This document shows, in pieces, positions 1-10,847 of a stretch of 64,000 nucleotides of DNA. Under the pieces are notes generated by a model. The model had not been told where the DNA came from. It saw only the letters and a program-made list of their open reading frames with translations, and made no database searches. Position 1 is the first letter of the stretch. Each line of letters starts with the position of its first letter. The stretch is taken from positions 6,271,062 to 6,335,061 of the forward strand of contig OX155955.1 of NCBI GenBank assembly GCA_944548615.1. Direction: 5' to 3'. This stretch comes from Micropterix aruncella. Lineage: Eukaryota > Arthropoda > Insecta > Lepidoptera > Micropterigidae. Both the position numbers and the translations under genes were made by a program.

Positions 1-98
1 GATGGGAGGTATCGAGGAGGTTATATAGCCCAAACTGCATGGAACCGTTAGCTGCAAGACCGCTGAAATAATGCATGGTTTATTTGTTACGGTTGCAG

Positions 99-227
99 CT
101 GAAGAGATACAAGACGTACGCGCAGTGCCTGAAGTGGCGATGGAGCGAAGAGCGAGGCGTGCAGCCGCCGCCGCTGCCCGAGCGCCCCCCGCCGCGCGCG
201 CCCGAGGCGCCGGCCCCCGCGCCTTGA
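99..227 (+). CDS. Probable last coding exon of an unidentified gene
   Basis: An acceptor-like tract (a T-rich stretch ending TTGCAG) precedes position 99. In the frame starting at 99 it reads L-K-R-Y-K-T-Y-A-Q-C-L-K-W-R-W-S-E-E-R-G and then a proline-rich run of PPPLPERPPPRAPEAPAPAP type, ending in TGA at 225-227. This frame is preferred over the longer ATG frame at 71-352 because that frame has no acceptor logic and gives only arginine/alanine-rich low complexity. Base composition is sharply GC-rich here, then drops to AT-rich after the stop, as expected at a coding-to-3' UTR boundary. I do not recognise the family. The upstream exons lie outside the window. The GC-rich run could also be non-coding. 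Confidence 0.4.
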   Translation: MKRYKTYAQCLKWRWSEERGVQPPPLPERPPPRAPEAPAPAP

Positions 228-1226
228 CGAGTGATGGGCGTCCTCGCCGCCTGCGTACTCTGACTCCGACCGCCGCGAGCCGATCGGCCCGCCGCCGAGC
301 ACTACGCTCCCCGTCGAAACCCGTCGGCACTTCGTCGCTCGCCAACAATTGAGATTATTTTCGGATTCGTCTCTTGTTCCGGTTATTTATTTTTAGGCTC
401 GTTTGTCTTTTTGTGTATATATATATATGTATCCATTATATGTGCATATGTATTTTTGAATTTTTCTATATAAAATTGGGGAATTCTAGTCTGGCGTGTC
501 GACGATGTAATTTCTCTATATCGATCCTGTAAATATCTAAGTACTTACGCGATAGAAAATACCGCCTGCGAAACGGCAACGCGACCGACCTTTCCCACTT
601 TTTCTAGTTATCTACCTTAGATAGCGGTTTTATGAAAATCTCTAATTTGTGCAAACTCTAGAACTGATATTAAAACGAAATTACCCCTTTTCGTAGACGC
701 TTCGTAAACTACTATATACAATCTTTAGATCGGTAATTTTTTACGAATGCTCATTTTCTGATATTCGATTCGCATTCCGGGGAAGACGCGTTCGTCGTCT
801 ACGCTCACCTCTTCCTCGGTATGCGAAGTTTTTACAAATGGCCTAACGTTAACGTAACAGTGTACATTACGATAAACATTTTACTCTCTCTACTTTAGAA
901 GACTATTCTAAGATAATATTCATAGCTACCGAGTTTTTTACCTGTTCCTTAGAGTCTACAGTTAGGGGGCAAAATTCGAGTATGCATAAAACAGTATTGA
1001 AGGAGTAACGGAGCCTTGAAGCGTTGTCTTTTAAATTAAACTTTTGAACTATTCTAACTAGTTGTACATATTAATAATATGTGTTAAAACTCTTCTGCCA
1101 ATTTACAGTTATTAAAGATGGAAGCGTGAAACCATTCTAATTGTGCCATAAGAGTGTTCCGTCAACATTCCAGTATGTCTATGGCAATCTGTGACAGCTT
1201 TTTCCTCACTGCAGTGTATGTTTTAG
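228..1226. other. AT-rich stretch, possible 3' UTR
   Basis: No coding signal is seen. If the exon at 99-227 is real, this is probably its 3' UTR. No canonical AATAAA lies close to the stop; the first clear pair of AATAAA signals is at 2228-2239, beyond an inserted TIR element. Confidence 0.3.
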
Positions 1227-2194
1227 CATTGATTATATAGGGTATTAGATTGCTCAGTGTCATACTACGATTTGGCAGCTAGAATTTTACTACGAAACGC
1301 AACGAGTAGATGGTGCTTACAGTTCCAAACATTGATAAATATTATATGTTCAATATGATAGCATCTGCGATATGGCAGTATGACGTAAGGCAGCGCACTA
1401 TAGACGGCGCTCTAAACACGCCTATAGGCCTGTGATACCTTTCCTATCACGGTATAAAATAATGACAATAACAAACGCATTTTTAAATCATTGCTCTTAT
1501 TATTTTAATATTATTTACATAAAGATGTCAATTTTTAATTTGGTATACTGGGGGGTGATTCTATAAGCAGTCTATACAGGGTGAGTTTTAATTAGGCGGC
1601 ATCCTTGAAGCGGGTGCATCATTATAAGCAACTTTGAATAAAAAATTGTAGAAAAATCAAAAAATTTTAAGTATTTAATTTTTCAAAAGTATAAAAAGCG
1701 CTGAGCGCGCTGCGCCATCTAGCGGTAAATAAAATGTTGCGATATTTTACCTACCGCTAGATGGCGCAGCGCGCTCAACGTTTGTCAAACTTTTAGTCAA
1801 AAGTTAAATTGTTCAAATTTACAAAAAAAAAATATTTGGTAATATTTTTATTTTTTACTTTTCCACAAAAAAAATATCAAAACTTGCTTGTTCGCTCGTA
1901 CTAATTTACCCACTTAGAAGATGCCGGTTAATTAAAATTTGCCTCTATATAAAAGCGATAAGATGGCACTATTAATTGACTGTATTATTGTTATCATTGG
2001 TTAAATTATTGGGTTTTTATAATCAACCAGTCCTTTATAAAAAAAAACATTCTTTATATTATTATAGATGACCAAATAAATTGCTATTAGTTTCAGATTA
2101 CAGTGTTATCAGCACTACCTGTATGTCGCCGAAGCAGAAGAGTTGCCAAAATGTACTATGATGTTGAGCAATCTAATACTATGTATGATCAATG
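1227..2194. mobile_element. TIR element (family T1), copy 1
   Basis: The left end (CATTGATTATATAG, then GGTATTAGATTGCTCA) is matched in inverted orientation by the right end (TGAGCAATCTAATACTAT, then GTATGATCAATG). Both ends continue into a TTTGGCA-containing inner inverted part. An 18 bp near-perfect direct repeat (CTGCA, G or A, TGTATGTTTTAG) flanks it at 1209-1226 and 2195-2212 and may be the target duplication. No transposase is present. Related copies lie at 10848-11462, 36461-38062 and 57480-57650. A second element is nested at 1574-1946. Confidence 0.65.
1574..1946. mobile_element. Nested hairpin MITE inside T1 copy 1
   Basis: The ends carry inverted copies of a GTTTTAATTA-CGGCATC motif. 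In the middle, two perfect 25-base arms (1703-1727 and 1752-1776; core GCGCCATCTAGCGGTA) form a hairpin with a 24-base loop. The same AATTAnCGGCATCCTT end motif recurs at about 25500 and 25735. Confidence 0.55.
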
Positions 2195-2212
2195 CTGCAA
2201 TGTATGTTTTAG

Positions 2213-2690
2213 TTTACATTCCCCTCGAATAAAAATAAACATTGTATTTTTTTCTCTGTAGTCTCTCAGTTGATATTCCTGCGAAATAATGGAATCAAAT
2301 TGATTATATTAATATTATGCGTATATTGTGATATTTTCGGGAGGGGGGACGAGACTCCGAGTGCTGCTGCTTTAAATTTGATTTGTGTTGTGTTTATATT
2401 TTCTAAATTAATCGATAAGTTGTATTCCCCCTAGTATTTATGATTCTTCTCGAGCAGATTCTATTGTACTATTTCCTAAACGGTTTGTATTACATAACTT
2501 TATATTATTATATTCGTTGATAAATGATACTTGTATGCATTTCTATTTTGCAGAAAATACATTATTTATATAAATATAGTTGTGGTTGTTTTATTTCTTT
2601 GGCGAAGTACGAATCCAAAAATGAAGTTGCATCAATCTGCGACCCCAGTCCTACATTTGGTGGATATATGCATATTCGGAGCATATATAG
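2213..2690. other. Non-coding, AT-rich
   Basis: No gene is seen. Two overlapping AATAAA signals at 2228-2239 could end a plus-strand transcript. Confidence 0.3.
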
Positions 2691-3052
2691 ACTACATCCA
2701 TATGCACATACAGCACATCATACACATACACAGGCACAGACAGCGGCTCATACATTTGCATAGTTCAGGTTTTACAAAACGTCCCAAAAACGTCATATAC
2801 TTAAATAAACTGCAGCAATAGCTCAAATAGCTTAGGGCCTTGTCAAGTCTAAATCCGGCACTGTATGCATAAACAGACTCATACATTTGCAGACATATGT
2901 ACCTACATATGCAGACATATTTACATATGCAGACATGTACATATGCACAGACATATGTACATGTGCAGACATATGAACATATGCATAGACATGTACATAT
3001 GCAGACATACATACATATGCAGACTTATGTACATATGCACATACATATCGAC
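2690..3052. repeat. ACATATGCAGACATGT-type satellite
   Basis: Imperfect tandem units of about 12-16 bases built from ACATATG, CAGACAT and GTACATATGCA. An interruption at about 2760-2870 ends in the TAAATCCGGCACTG motif, the end sequence of the TIR element at 35385-35837. The open frames here (Met/His/Tyr/Cys-rich) are satellite artefacts. A second array is at 7965-8145 and a short degenerate one near 10300. Confidence 0.75.
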
Positions 3053-5030
3053 GGTGGAAAGAAAACAGTTCCTAAACGACAATTTAGGCGATATTGAGTT
3101 ATATATATCACTAGAATCAGAAAAAAATCCTGCGTCGATTAGTCCCACTCTCAAACTTCTGTGATAGTTTTTGTTGTCGCTTGGTATTTTGTATTTTGTT
3201 GATTATTTTTTCAGTTTTCGGCGACCAAGCGACAAAAAAAACAGTCATTTCTTTAAATATTACATTAAGGACTTTGTCCCTGAACCGTTTTTCTACTTAG
3301 TAAACTATACATGTTTTTGATTTATTATATATTGTCTTTTAGTCTTTTTCTCCCGATCTTATCAAAAAATATTTATTTAGTTAGCTAATTTTACCCTTAC
3401 GAAAAATCTTTTTTTCTGACTTCAGCCTTTTTACTTTACCTATAATATTTGTTATTTGGCATTTAGATATTTTTTACTAGTTATAATTTACGAAAACATG
3501 TCGTTTAGTATTTTTATTCCATCACTTGAAAGAAATTATATTCATTGCTAAGGAACATATGACCTGCCATTTTCTATAATATTTTTGGCGCTTAGATTCT
3601 TTTGCGGGAACAAATTTTGATTAAAATTGTGGTTGAGTTTTCCGCGCGTATCTTACATTGTCGTTTGACTATGCAGCAAAGTGGCATTGGAGTGGTTGTT
3701 AGGAACTAAATGAACAAGCCGTGTGCGACGAAACGTCTTTTAGTTATCAGGTGCTCTTTGCTATCCGTCGCTTGTATTGATTATCTAGTAATTATTTTAA
3801 TTTAAAGTGTCACTTTCCGTAGCTGTGTTTTATGTTTCAGTTTTTTATTAAGTATGAATTATTATTTTAGAGATATGGATCAAAATAAACGACGTTCATC
3901 CCAAGTAATCGATCGGGTATAACTAATTCATAAGCAAATATAAACTTGGTAAAGTACCTACATATGTACCTCTTGACTTTTCTTTATACTTTCACAGATT
4001 AGGTTCGATATTTTACTGATGCTGATTACTGAAATATACATATTTGGTAAAAGATTGAAGCAAAAGAAGCACGCAAAAAAGTAAAAAAAAATGGAAGTTA
4101 CATACGTTTTATTGCTTTGTGTTAGTTTAGATTTGGAAAAAGTTTTAAATACTCCATACTAAGAGTTTATTCGTATGATGTTGTATTATTCACGAAAACT
4201 GGCTGTCTACAATTAAGGCTACGCTAAGAATGGTACACGCAGGTGTTTTGCTTTTCTTGGGAATAGTGTAATGGTAAATGATGGGCTTATAAAATATCCA
4301 GCATTTTTCATAGGAATACAAAAACAGTTGATGAAAGAAGCAATATAAAAAACTTGCTCTTTTACGATGACTGCTCCTCATGACAAAATCGGAACCGGGT
4401 AGTCTTGGCGATGTAACCATTTACAGGAGTGATAAAATCTTGTAACATTACTAATACACTTTTTAATTACTTGTCACACATATATATGGCTGTCGATAGA
4501 GTGCATGTTATTATTGATGCCCAAAAACATCCCTTTTTTTACGAGATTGAATACCTAATTTGGTTTTGAAGATTTTTATGAAAGAGACTTTATTGCTAAT
4601 AAATATTTTAAAGTAATTTAGTGGGACAAAAAATTAAACAAGGATTGTCACATTTAAGAAAAAATACGCCTTCAACTATTTCAACCAAGTACATTTCATT
4701 ACATTACATTTTCGTGGTGTCCAATTGACGGCTAAAAACCGCTCTTGGACATGTCAAAATAATTGTGTTAGGTAGTAAGTCTCGTTACTACTCTTTACTG
4801 AACATACATAGGTAGTTAAGAATTAACTACTAGATTGTCAAACTATGAATATAGATAATCAAAATAGAAGCCTAATATTTGAAGTAGTTAGTAATTCGAA
4901 AAGATGTGTAGTAAAATTATTCATCGTAATATTCAATTCAATTCAATTGTCAGTAAAATGTTAAATAATCAAATTAAAGCTACGTTATGCATTTTAAACT
5001 AAAATTACATATATAAGACCATATAAAATA
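3053..5030. other. No gene seen
   Basis: AT-rich sequence without convincing coding potential on either strand. At 3170-3235 there are two oppositely oriented copies of a GTCGCTTGGT motif, which recurs near 7705-7940 close to the second satellite array. Confidence 0.3.
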
Positions 5031-5224
5031 ATCAGACAATAAGGCTCTACTTTTAAAGTAATTTTAATGGGCACAATATTTGAAAAATCATGGCCCTCAA
5101 ATTCGGCCAGATTATAGAAATGATGGCCTATCAGCATCTCCTTGATGTGTTTTTTTAGTTTTATGTCCTCCAGCTGTTTATTTTTTGTAAGGAGTAGATT
5201 ATAGAATTTAATGCTAAGATACAA
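5030..5224 (-). pseudogene. LINE ORF2 C-terminal fragment
   Basis: The minus strand encodes a short peptide with the F-Y-N-L-L-L ... I-K-L-K-K-H-I-K-E ... F-Y-N-L-A-E-F pattern typical of the extreme C-terminus of insect non-LTR retrotransposon polyproteins. It is 5'-truncated with no RT motifs, so family assignment rests on this pattern only. Confidence 0.45.
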
Positions 5225-5404
5225 GTAGCTTTTCTGTATTTTTGCCAGTATACAATAAACAAAACTTCAAAGTCGAGTGTAATCGAAATTCAGTCAAAAA
5301 GTGATGCTATCGATAACATTAGCCAATTTCAAAGCCAGACTATTTGGAGTTAGCTAAACATTATTGATTAAAATTTATATTCGCTCATTTTCAACATGAG
5401 TAGG

Positions 5405-5840
5405 CAGTGGCGGCGCTAGACCACACTTGGACGTCGGCGAAATTAGGTTCGCGAGGCCTTTTTTATTTCCCAGTCAAAACGAAAACGTTAGATTACATGA
5501 GCCGAATTATAGCGAACCTAATGTATGAGTAAACGAGTTTTATTGCTAATCAAATGATGTAAAAATTACACAAATAGAAATTAAAATAGACGAACTTTTC
5601 GGCTTTTGGCCTTACTGAACTTTTTCAGGATTATGTCATAGCTTATACTAGCCGCTGTTTCAGCTTCAATTGATAGAATTAATAACGCAGATAGTCTCTC
5701 TTGGGTCATCGTGCTTCTCAAGTAGGTCTTAATCAATTTTAACTTTGAGAAGCTTCTCTCAGCGGAAGCTTTTGCGAGGTCCCCTCAGGTGCGAGGCCAT
5801 CGGCGGTCGCCGACGTCGCCGACGCATAGCGCCGCCACTG
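5405..5840. mobile_element. Internally deleted hAT element with TIRs and 8 bp TSD
   Basis: 14 bp terminal inverted repeats CAGTGGCGGCGCTA lie at 5405-5418 and, inverted, at 5827-5840. An exact 8 bp target duplication TGAGTAGG is present at 5397-5404 and 5841-5848, as expected for hAT. The inside holds only the 3' end of a transposase gene. Confidence 0.9.
5581..5775 (-). pseudogene. hAT transposase C-terminal dimerisation remnant
   Basis: The minus strand reads, without a stop until 5581, through A-S-A-E-R-S-F-S-K-L-K-L-I-K-T-Y-L-R and then S-T-M-T-Q-E-R-L-S-A-L-L-I-L-S-I-E. This is the conserved hAT C-terminal dimerisation signature (SAERSFSKLK, RLS-L--LSIE). The DDE core and zinc finger are missing, so it cannot be active. 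It lies wholly within the TIR/TSD-bounded element. Confidence 0.85.
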
Positions 5841-5848
5841 TGAGTAGG

Positions 5849-6488
5849 TACCTATATCAACATTCCACGTTATTCAACCGAAAAGATACCTTGCCTGATT
5901 CAAACATCAAAAGTATTAATAAGATCTAAGAATACACTAATAAGATCTAACTAAATAGCTGTTTCCATAAATGAATAAAAACTGATTTTTGTTAATACTT
6001 CCTAAAAGTAAGTCTATCAAAGCTTGCAAAATATCACTTAATTAATTATTTTAGGCATGGCATTCGGTTTAAATGTCAATTAGATAGGTAATAACAATGT
6101 ATTTATTAAATTTACGATTATGTTACCTACCCTATTATAAAAAAAATAGGATTTTAAATGTGAACTTAATAATATTGATTAAATACAAATAATGGATAAC
6201 TATTCTTCCTCATTACTGTTTTTGACTGATTTTTTAAGTTTAGGTTTTGTTAATGTACATTGCGTCCATATTTTTTTAAGACTTTGTTATGAGAGTCGTA
6301 TTTGTTGACTGTGTAATAGTTAGAAGCAGCCTAAAAATTACTTTAATTTCGGTGTTGTAATATTTGGTAAATCAAATACTATTTTTATATTATTTATTAT
6401 TATAGTTTTTATATTATTTATTATTATATATCGACAGTTTTCTATTTGTTATAGTAGCTACCATGCTGGTCGTATCTCCTAGATTTTA
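5849..6488. other. No gene seen
   Basis: AT-rich, with short TATTATTTATTATTATA duplications near 6385-6430. Confidence 0.3.
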
Positions 6489-6655
6489 TTGGCGATTATT
6501 TATATAAAACTGGCGATTATTTATATAAAACTGGCGATTATTTATATAAAACTGGCGATTATTTATATAAAACTGGCGATTATTTATATAAAACTGGCGA
6601 TTATTTATATAAAACTGGCGATTATTTATATAAAACTGGCGATTATTTACAAAAA
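6489..6655. repeat. 21 bp minisatellite, about 8 copies
   Basis: Unit TGGCGATTATTTATATAAAAC repeated head to tail with almost no divergence, the last copy degraded. As 21 is a multiple of 3, it gives a repeated Leu-Ala-Ile-Ile-Tyr-Ile-Lys peptide that is very probably untranslated. Confidence 0.95.
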
Positions 6656-6732
6656 CGTCAATTCTAACTACAATTAAAACGCAATTATCTTTAATTAAAA
6701 ATTCTAAGTGCAGGATATATTTAAGTAGGTAC

Positions 6733-7033
6733 TGGGCCCGATTGCGTTTCTTTGTGAACTAAAACTAAAATTAGTCCAATCGAACGAGACAGAGCAATAT
6801 GTTAGAGCGAAATATGAAACAAACGATCGTCGATTAATACTACCTGCCAAACTTATACTCGTCCGAATAAATTCGAGCATATTTCGTGCGGTCTAAGATT
6901 TGACCTTGGCGCGCAGTTTTAATGCGAAAAAGTGACAACTGCTCATCTCACTCTCCGCTCTAGCGTATTGCCCTGTCTCGTTCACACGGACTAATTTCCG
7001 ATTTTAGTTCACGAAGAAACGCAATCGAGCCCA
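6733..7033. mobile_element. MITE with about 75 bp TIRs
   Basis: The left end (TGGGCCCGATTGCGTTTCTT, then a GTGAACTAAAA stretch and AACGAGACAGAGCAATA) is matched in inverted orientation by the right end. The flanks GTAGGTAC and CTAGGTAC look like an 8 bp target duplication with one mismatch. No coding content is present. Confidence 0.75.
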
Positions 7034-7313
7034 CTAGGTACTGTTTATTTAATACAGCATATTTTTAAGGAACACACAAGATAGAAATTATGTTTTTTGT
7101 ATTTTTATTACTAAATGTAAATAGTAAATTTTTTAAAAACATTTGGATGACTAAAAAATAGACGTTATCTCATTTCGTAATGGGTATTTGTAAGAAGGTG
7201 CATTTTCATTGTCTTTGTATGTGTCTTTATTCAACCAAGTTATGCATGATTTAGGTCGAGATTTAAACATAATTCATTCCTTGGTTATAAAGACCCAGGT
7301 GGACATCATTTAA

Positions 7314-7574
7314 CCCTTTAGGCCTCGGCCCCTCAGCCGATTAACAAGTGGCTGTCCCAAAAATTTTTAGTAAAAATTAGTAAAAAAATTGAATTACAAC
7401 ACTGTATCACCAAAACATTAACTACTGCCAAACCACTATACCCATAATTAAAATGAAACATATTAACTTAATAAAACATAATAAAATCAAACAAATTAAA
7501 TAAAATTAAATTAAAACAGGGCAGTCAGGCTGAATTGTGTTGTTGCCGATATCGGCCAATCGGGGCCTGAGGGG
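7314..7574. mobile_element. piggyBac-type MITE, copy 1
   Basis: Bounded by TTAA on both sides (7310-7313 and 7575-7578). The inverted ends start CCCTTTAGGCC and CCCCTCAGGCC. TTAA target and CCC start are piggyBac hallmarks. A near-identical second copy is at 40007-40249. Confidence 0.85.
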
Positions 7575-7964
7575 TTAATCATGTAGCGTTAAGCAACTCT
7601 ACCCTGATTATAGAAAAGTATTTCTATTGTTTGGGTCCTTTTTCCATACACAAGAAGTTTAAAAAATCTATGTGGGGCTTTTTTCCTATCTGCGGGATAA
7701 GGTCGCTTGTCGGTTGGTATTTTTTTCCAGTTTGTTATTTTGATTAAAATATTACCAAGCGACACTAACTTCTTAAATAGCAATAAATGAAAATGTATTT
7801 ATGGCAGTTAATAAAGGCTAAAATCAGCTTTAAAATTAGGTAGGAAACATGCCAATAAAATAAATAGAAGATTTTATATCAATTTTAAACCAAAAATAAA
7901 AACTTCAATCGGCTCTCTTGTAAAGTTGGCTATATGTCGCTTGGTAACTTTTTCCTTTCCAGCA

Positions 7965-8145
7965 TCGATATGTACATATGCACAGACATGTACATATGCG
8001 CAGACATGTACATGTGCACAGACATGTACATATGAAGACATGTACATATGCAGACATGTATATTTGCAGACATGTACATGTGCAGCAGCATATGTACATA
8101 TGCACAGACATATTATATACATATGCACAGATATACATATGCTGA
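7965..8145. repeat. ACATATGCAGACATGT-type satellite, second array
   Basis: Same unit as the array at 2690-3052 (TGTACATATGCACAGACA variants). It joins directly to the degenerate LINE fragment that starts at about 8150, a junction also seen near 10300-10350. Confidence 0.8.
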
Positions 8146-8560
8146 GCGGCTTTGAAAGCGAGCAGTCACATCCAAACTAATTTGAGATACCCTCAGAATC
8201 CTTATTTAACTGTCTTCCACAAACATGTTAACCCTCGCTCAGGCAATATACAAAAAAAAAAATGACTCAATATACAAAAAAATATAGGAAGCAGACGCCC
8301 TAGTTAGGGATGGGTCTTCCAAAACCTGCCTGGGATCCGAACCAGGAAGGGCACTAGTACCAGGACAACAATATACATTTAGAATAAGGGGAAGCAGATG
8401 CCCTTGACAGGGAAGTCTTCCAAACCCTTGCTAGGGCCAGAACCGGCCATATTAATACCGGCGGTATTAGACTGTCTCCTAAAACTGGTTACCAAAAAGG
8501 GGCTGGAAAGAGAACAGGAAATCTACTGAAATCTAAGCTCTCACAAAGCCCAAATATATC
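8146..8560 (+). pseudogene. Degenerate LINE fragment (RNase H region), copy 1
   Basis: Nucleotide similarity to 10330-10620 begins at the GAGCGGCTTTGAAAGC segment and continues through CACATCCAAACTAATTTGAGAT. The corresponding reading frame is broken here by A-runs and small deletions. Confidence 0.5.
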
Positions 8561-8692
8561 TTCCATTGCCACAGAAATAGAACAATCACTATTGTTTTAT
8601 TTATGTGGCGATGGAAGAATCCAAAAACCAAGCCGCATCTAATGTGCATCTTCAATAAAAATAATTATTCAGTTTAAAAACTATAATTTGCA

Positions 8693-9604
8693 TCAATTTT
8701 GTGTTTTTAAATAATTATGATCGTTTCTAAATGCTCTCTCCATATAGTTGACTGTATCACCTGATGTTGAACATTTTAATAAAGGTGCAACGTTACTGGT
8801 AGAAACAGTCTTTTCGTAATATCTCCTCGCGTTTAGATTTCTTTGTTGTTTCGATACGATGTAAGTCTGAGTCTGCGCCTCGCAGACATTATCATTTCTA
8901 TAAGCCAAACAAAACAGAGTATCCTTAGCGTAGTTAGATTCTTTCGTTTCTGGGGAATAAACTTGGACACTTTTGTCCACCATTAAATCTGGGTCGTTTA
9001 ATGGGTCCCCATTGATGAACACTTGTTCGAATCGTGGTTCGCAGTTCGTGTTGTTATCATTAATTTTTTTTCTGTTCAAAATCTGTCTTTTTAATAGACG
9101 ATTGAAGCGGGCGATTAGCGCTGCCGAGTCCTGCGGCCGCTTTCGATTGCCGGGGAACAGCGAAGGATTGTAGGAAGGGCTCATGGGGTGATCCGACTTC
9201 TCGTTCCCCACAAAGTGGTCGCTGCAAATCTTAGACTTATGTGACGGCCGCCATGAAGAATCGTCGGACCTGCAAAATAACAAAAATATTTACTTTTTGA
9301 TAAATATTTACATTTGATTCATGAATCGAAAAGCTTCATACTCGGCATTGTTGACGAGAGAGATCCATATTTCCCGCCTTTCCTGAAAATGCGCTAATTT
9401 TGGAAAGCTGTAGAATTTCACTTTTTTGTTTTTCGTGTTGTAATAGCTGTTTTTGCATCCGATGACGCAACACGAAGAACTTCGTTTCGGCTGCGGTTTT
9501 GTATCGTTATCGGTTTTGCTTCGTTTCCGCTGGGGTTTTGTATCCTTGTCAGTTTTGCTTCGTTTTCGCTGGAGTTTTATACCACTATCAGTTTTATCAG
9601 CCAT
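8693..9604 (-). CDS. THAP-domain zinc-finger protein, two exons
   Basis: Exon 1 is 9604 to 9312 and exon 2 is 9269 to 8693; joined they give 289 residues. The intron is only 42 bp, with GT donor and TTATTTTGCAG acceptor in matching phase (2). The N-terminus has repeated lysine/arginine-rich K-R-S-K-T-D units. Then comes a THAP zinc finger (C2CH): C-C-V-I-G-C-K-N, the K-F-Y-S-F-P-K segment, W-I-S-L, and after the splice C-S-D-H-F followed by N-P-S-L-F-P in place of the AVPTIF box. THAP domains bind DNA and are found in P-element transposases and many insect regulators. The C-terminus is not recognisable. No transposase domain is present. A diverged paralogue lies at 22313-24970. It may be a host gene or part of a degraded transposon. 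Confidence 0.75.
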
Positions 9605-9853
9605 ATTTACGTAAAAGTTAAAAACATCACTTTTATTTCACCATTAGCAAGTCAAAACCTATAATATTTTACTCTTTAGGCTCACTGTCCAGTATCATCG
9701 AGTATAGCATTAGATGATAAGACGCTGTGTATGTGAAGTCTCCTATAAAATAAAATGAGCTACAAGAGGACATTCTTGACGATTAACCGCTCCAAAGTCA
9801 GCCTTCGCAGGGAAAAACCTGCACCAAAACTTTTAATTTTGTAAATAAATATT

Positions 9854-10035
9854 GACAATATCGTTTTTCATGAATTCCTTCTTGTTACCTAGTAATAATC
9901 TTGTTGTCGTGTTTATTATATATTTACATAATATATATGGGGGCCGGCCGAAACGGTTACTCGCAGATCTATCAAACGACGCAAAGTGCCTATTGGCACT
10001 ATTGGCATCCGACGAGTTAAATACATTCATATCGT
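9854..10035. repeat. Dispersed repeat, inverted copy of 23097-23275
   Basis: The stretch with ATATATGGGGGCCGGCCGAA and the segment containing CAAACGACGCAAAGTGCCTA is the reverse complement of 23097-23275. The other copy starts TTAACCCGTCGG, so one end looks piggyBac-like, but no second TIR was seen. Confidence 0.6.
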
Positions 10036-10329
10036 CCCTGTAACTCCATAATATTTAAGGGGAAATCCACTCAGGATGTAAATAGATAATAAGCGGCTTA
10101 TTCCCCTTAAATGGATGCACCATTTGCTAACAGCAACTCAGTACAATAATACATAATTAGACACTACCTCATCAGCCAATGATTTTTACAGCGTGCGCAT
10201 GGGCTAAGAAATATTATATAGACAAGCTGAAACCCGAGACTGGCAAATAAGGTATCTGACCATCTGTACCACTCAGTTCTACATTTAGTGAATGTGGGAT
10301 ATGCGGACATATACAGACTACAGACATAT

Positions 10330-10845
10330 ACACAGACATTTAAGCGGCTCTCAAAGCACTAAACGGGAGGAGTCACATCCAAACTAATCTGAGATACCCT
10401 CAGAATCCTTATTAAACTGTATTTCACAAACATAGTAACTCTTGCTTGGGTACTGGTACACAGCAATATACAAGGAAATGAGGAAGCAGATAACCTAGCA
10501 GAAACAGCAATATACAAAGAAATGAGAAAACAGATAACCTAGCCAAGTCTTTCTTCCAAATCCTTTCTGAGACCAGAACTGGCCACAGATATAGCACTGT
10601 CTCAAAACTGGCCACCAAAAAGTAGCTGCAAAGAGTACAGGAACAGTAGGAGGGACGTGTCTGGAATGACAATCTAAAGCCGTCCTTCAAAAACACATCT
10701 GAAGCATTGCTTAAACTGAGCAAACCCCAAATAAGGTGCCAGAAATGATAGGACACTTTTATCACCCTCAAGCACCTCTAATCATCAGAAAGAGGACAGA
10801 TTCTCTTTGCAGAACATGTGGAGAGGAAGATGTGACTGCTTTATT
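10330..10845 (+). pseudogene. LINE fragment: RNase H and C-terminal zinc-finger region, copy 2
   Basis: The plus strand encodes V-T-L-A-W-V-L-V-H-S-N-I-Q-G-N-E-E-A-D-N and L-A-E, the C-terminal RNase H signature of jockey/R1/I-type LINE polyproteins (W-V-P-G-H-x-G-I-x-G-N-E-x-A-D). Further on is G-H-F-Y-H ... S-L-C-R-T-C-G-E-E-D-V-T-A, the usual terminal zinc-binding part. Stops and frameshifts separate the pieces. T1 copy 2 abuts its end. Confidence 0.75.
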
Positions 10846-10847
10846 GA

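Noticed and set aside
71..352. 93-codon ATG frame rich in arginine and alanine
   Set aside because: Low-complexity shadow of the GC-rich exon; the frame starting at 99 has an acceptor and a more protein-like composition.
2524..3164. Several overlapping open frames on both strands rich in Met, His, Tyr and Cys
   Set aside because: They are translations of the ACATATGCAGACATGT satellite, open in most frames because the unit lacks stops.
6489..6677. Seven-residue repeat protein
   Set aside because: A 21 bp minisatellite gives a periodic peptide in any open frame; no start context or second domain.
2690..8145. CRISPR-like array
   Set aside because: The repeats are contiguous, imperfect and without unique spacers, and the sequence is eukaryotic.
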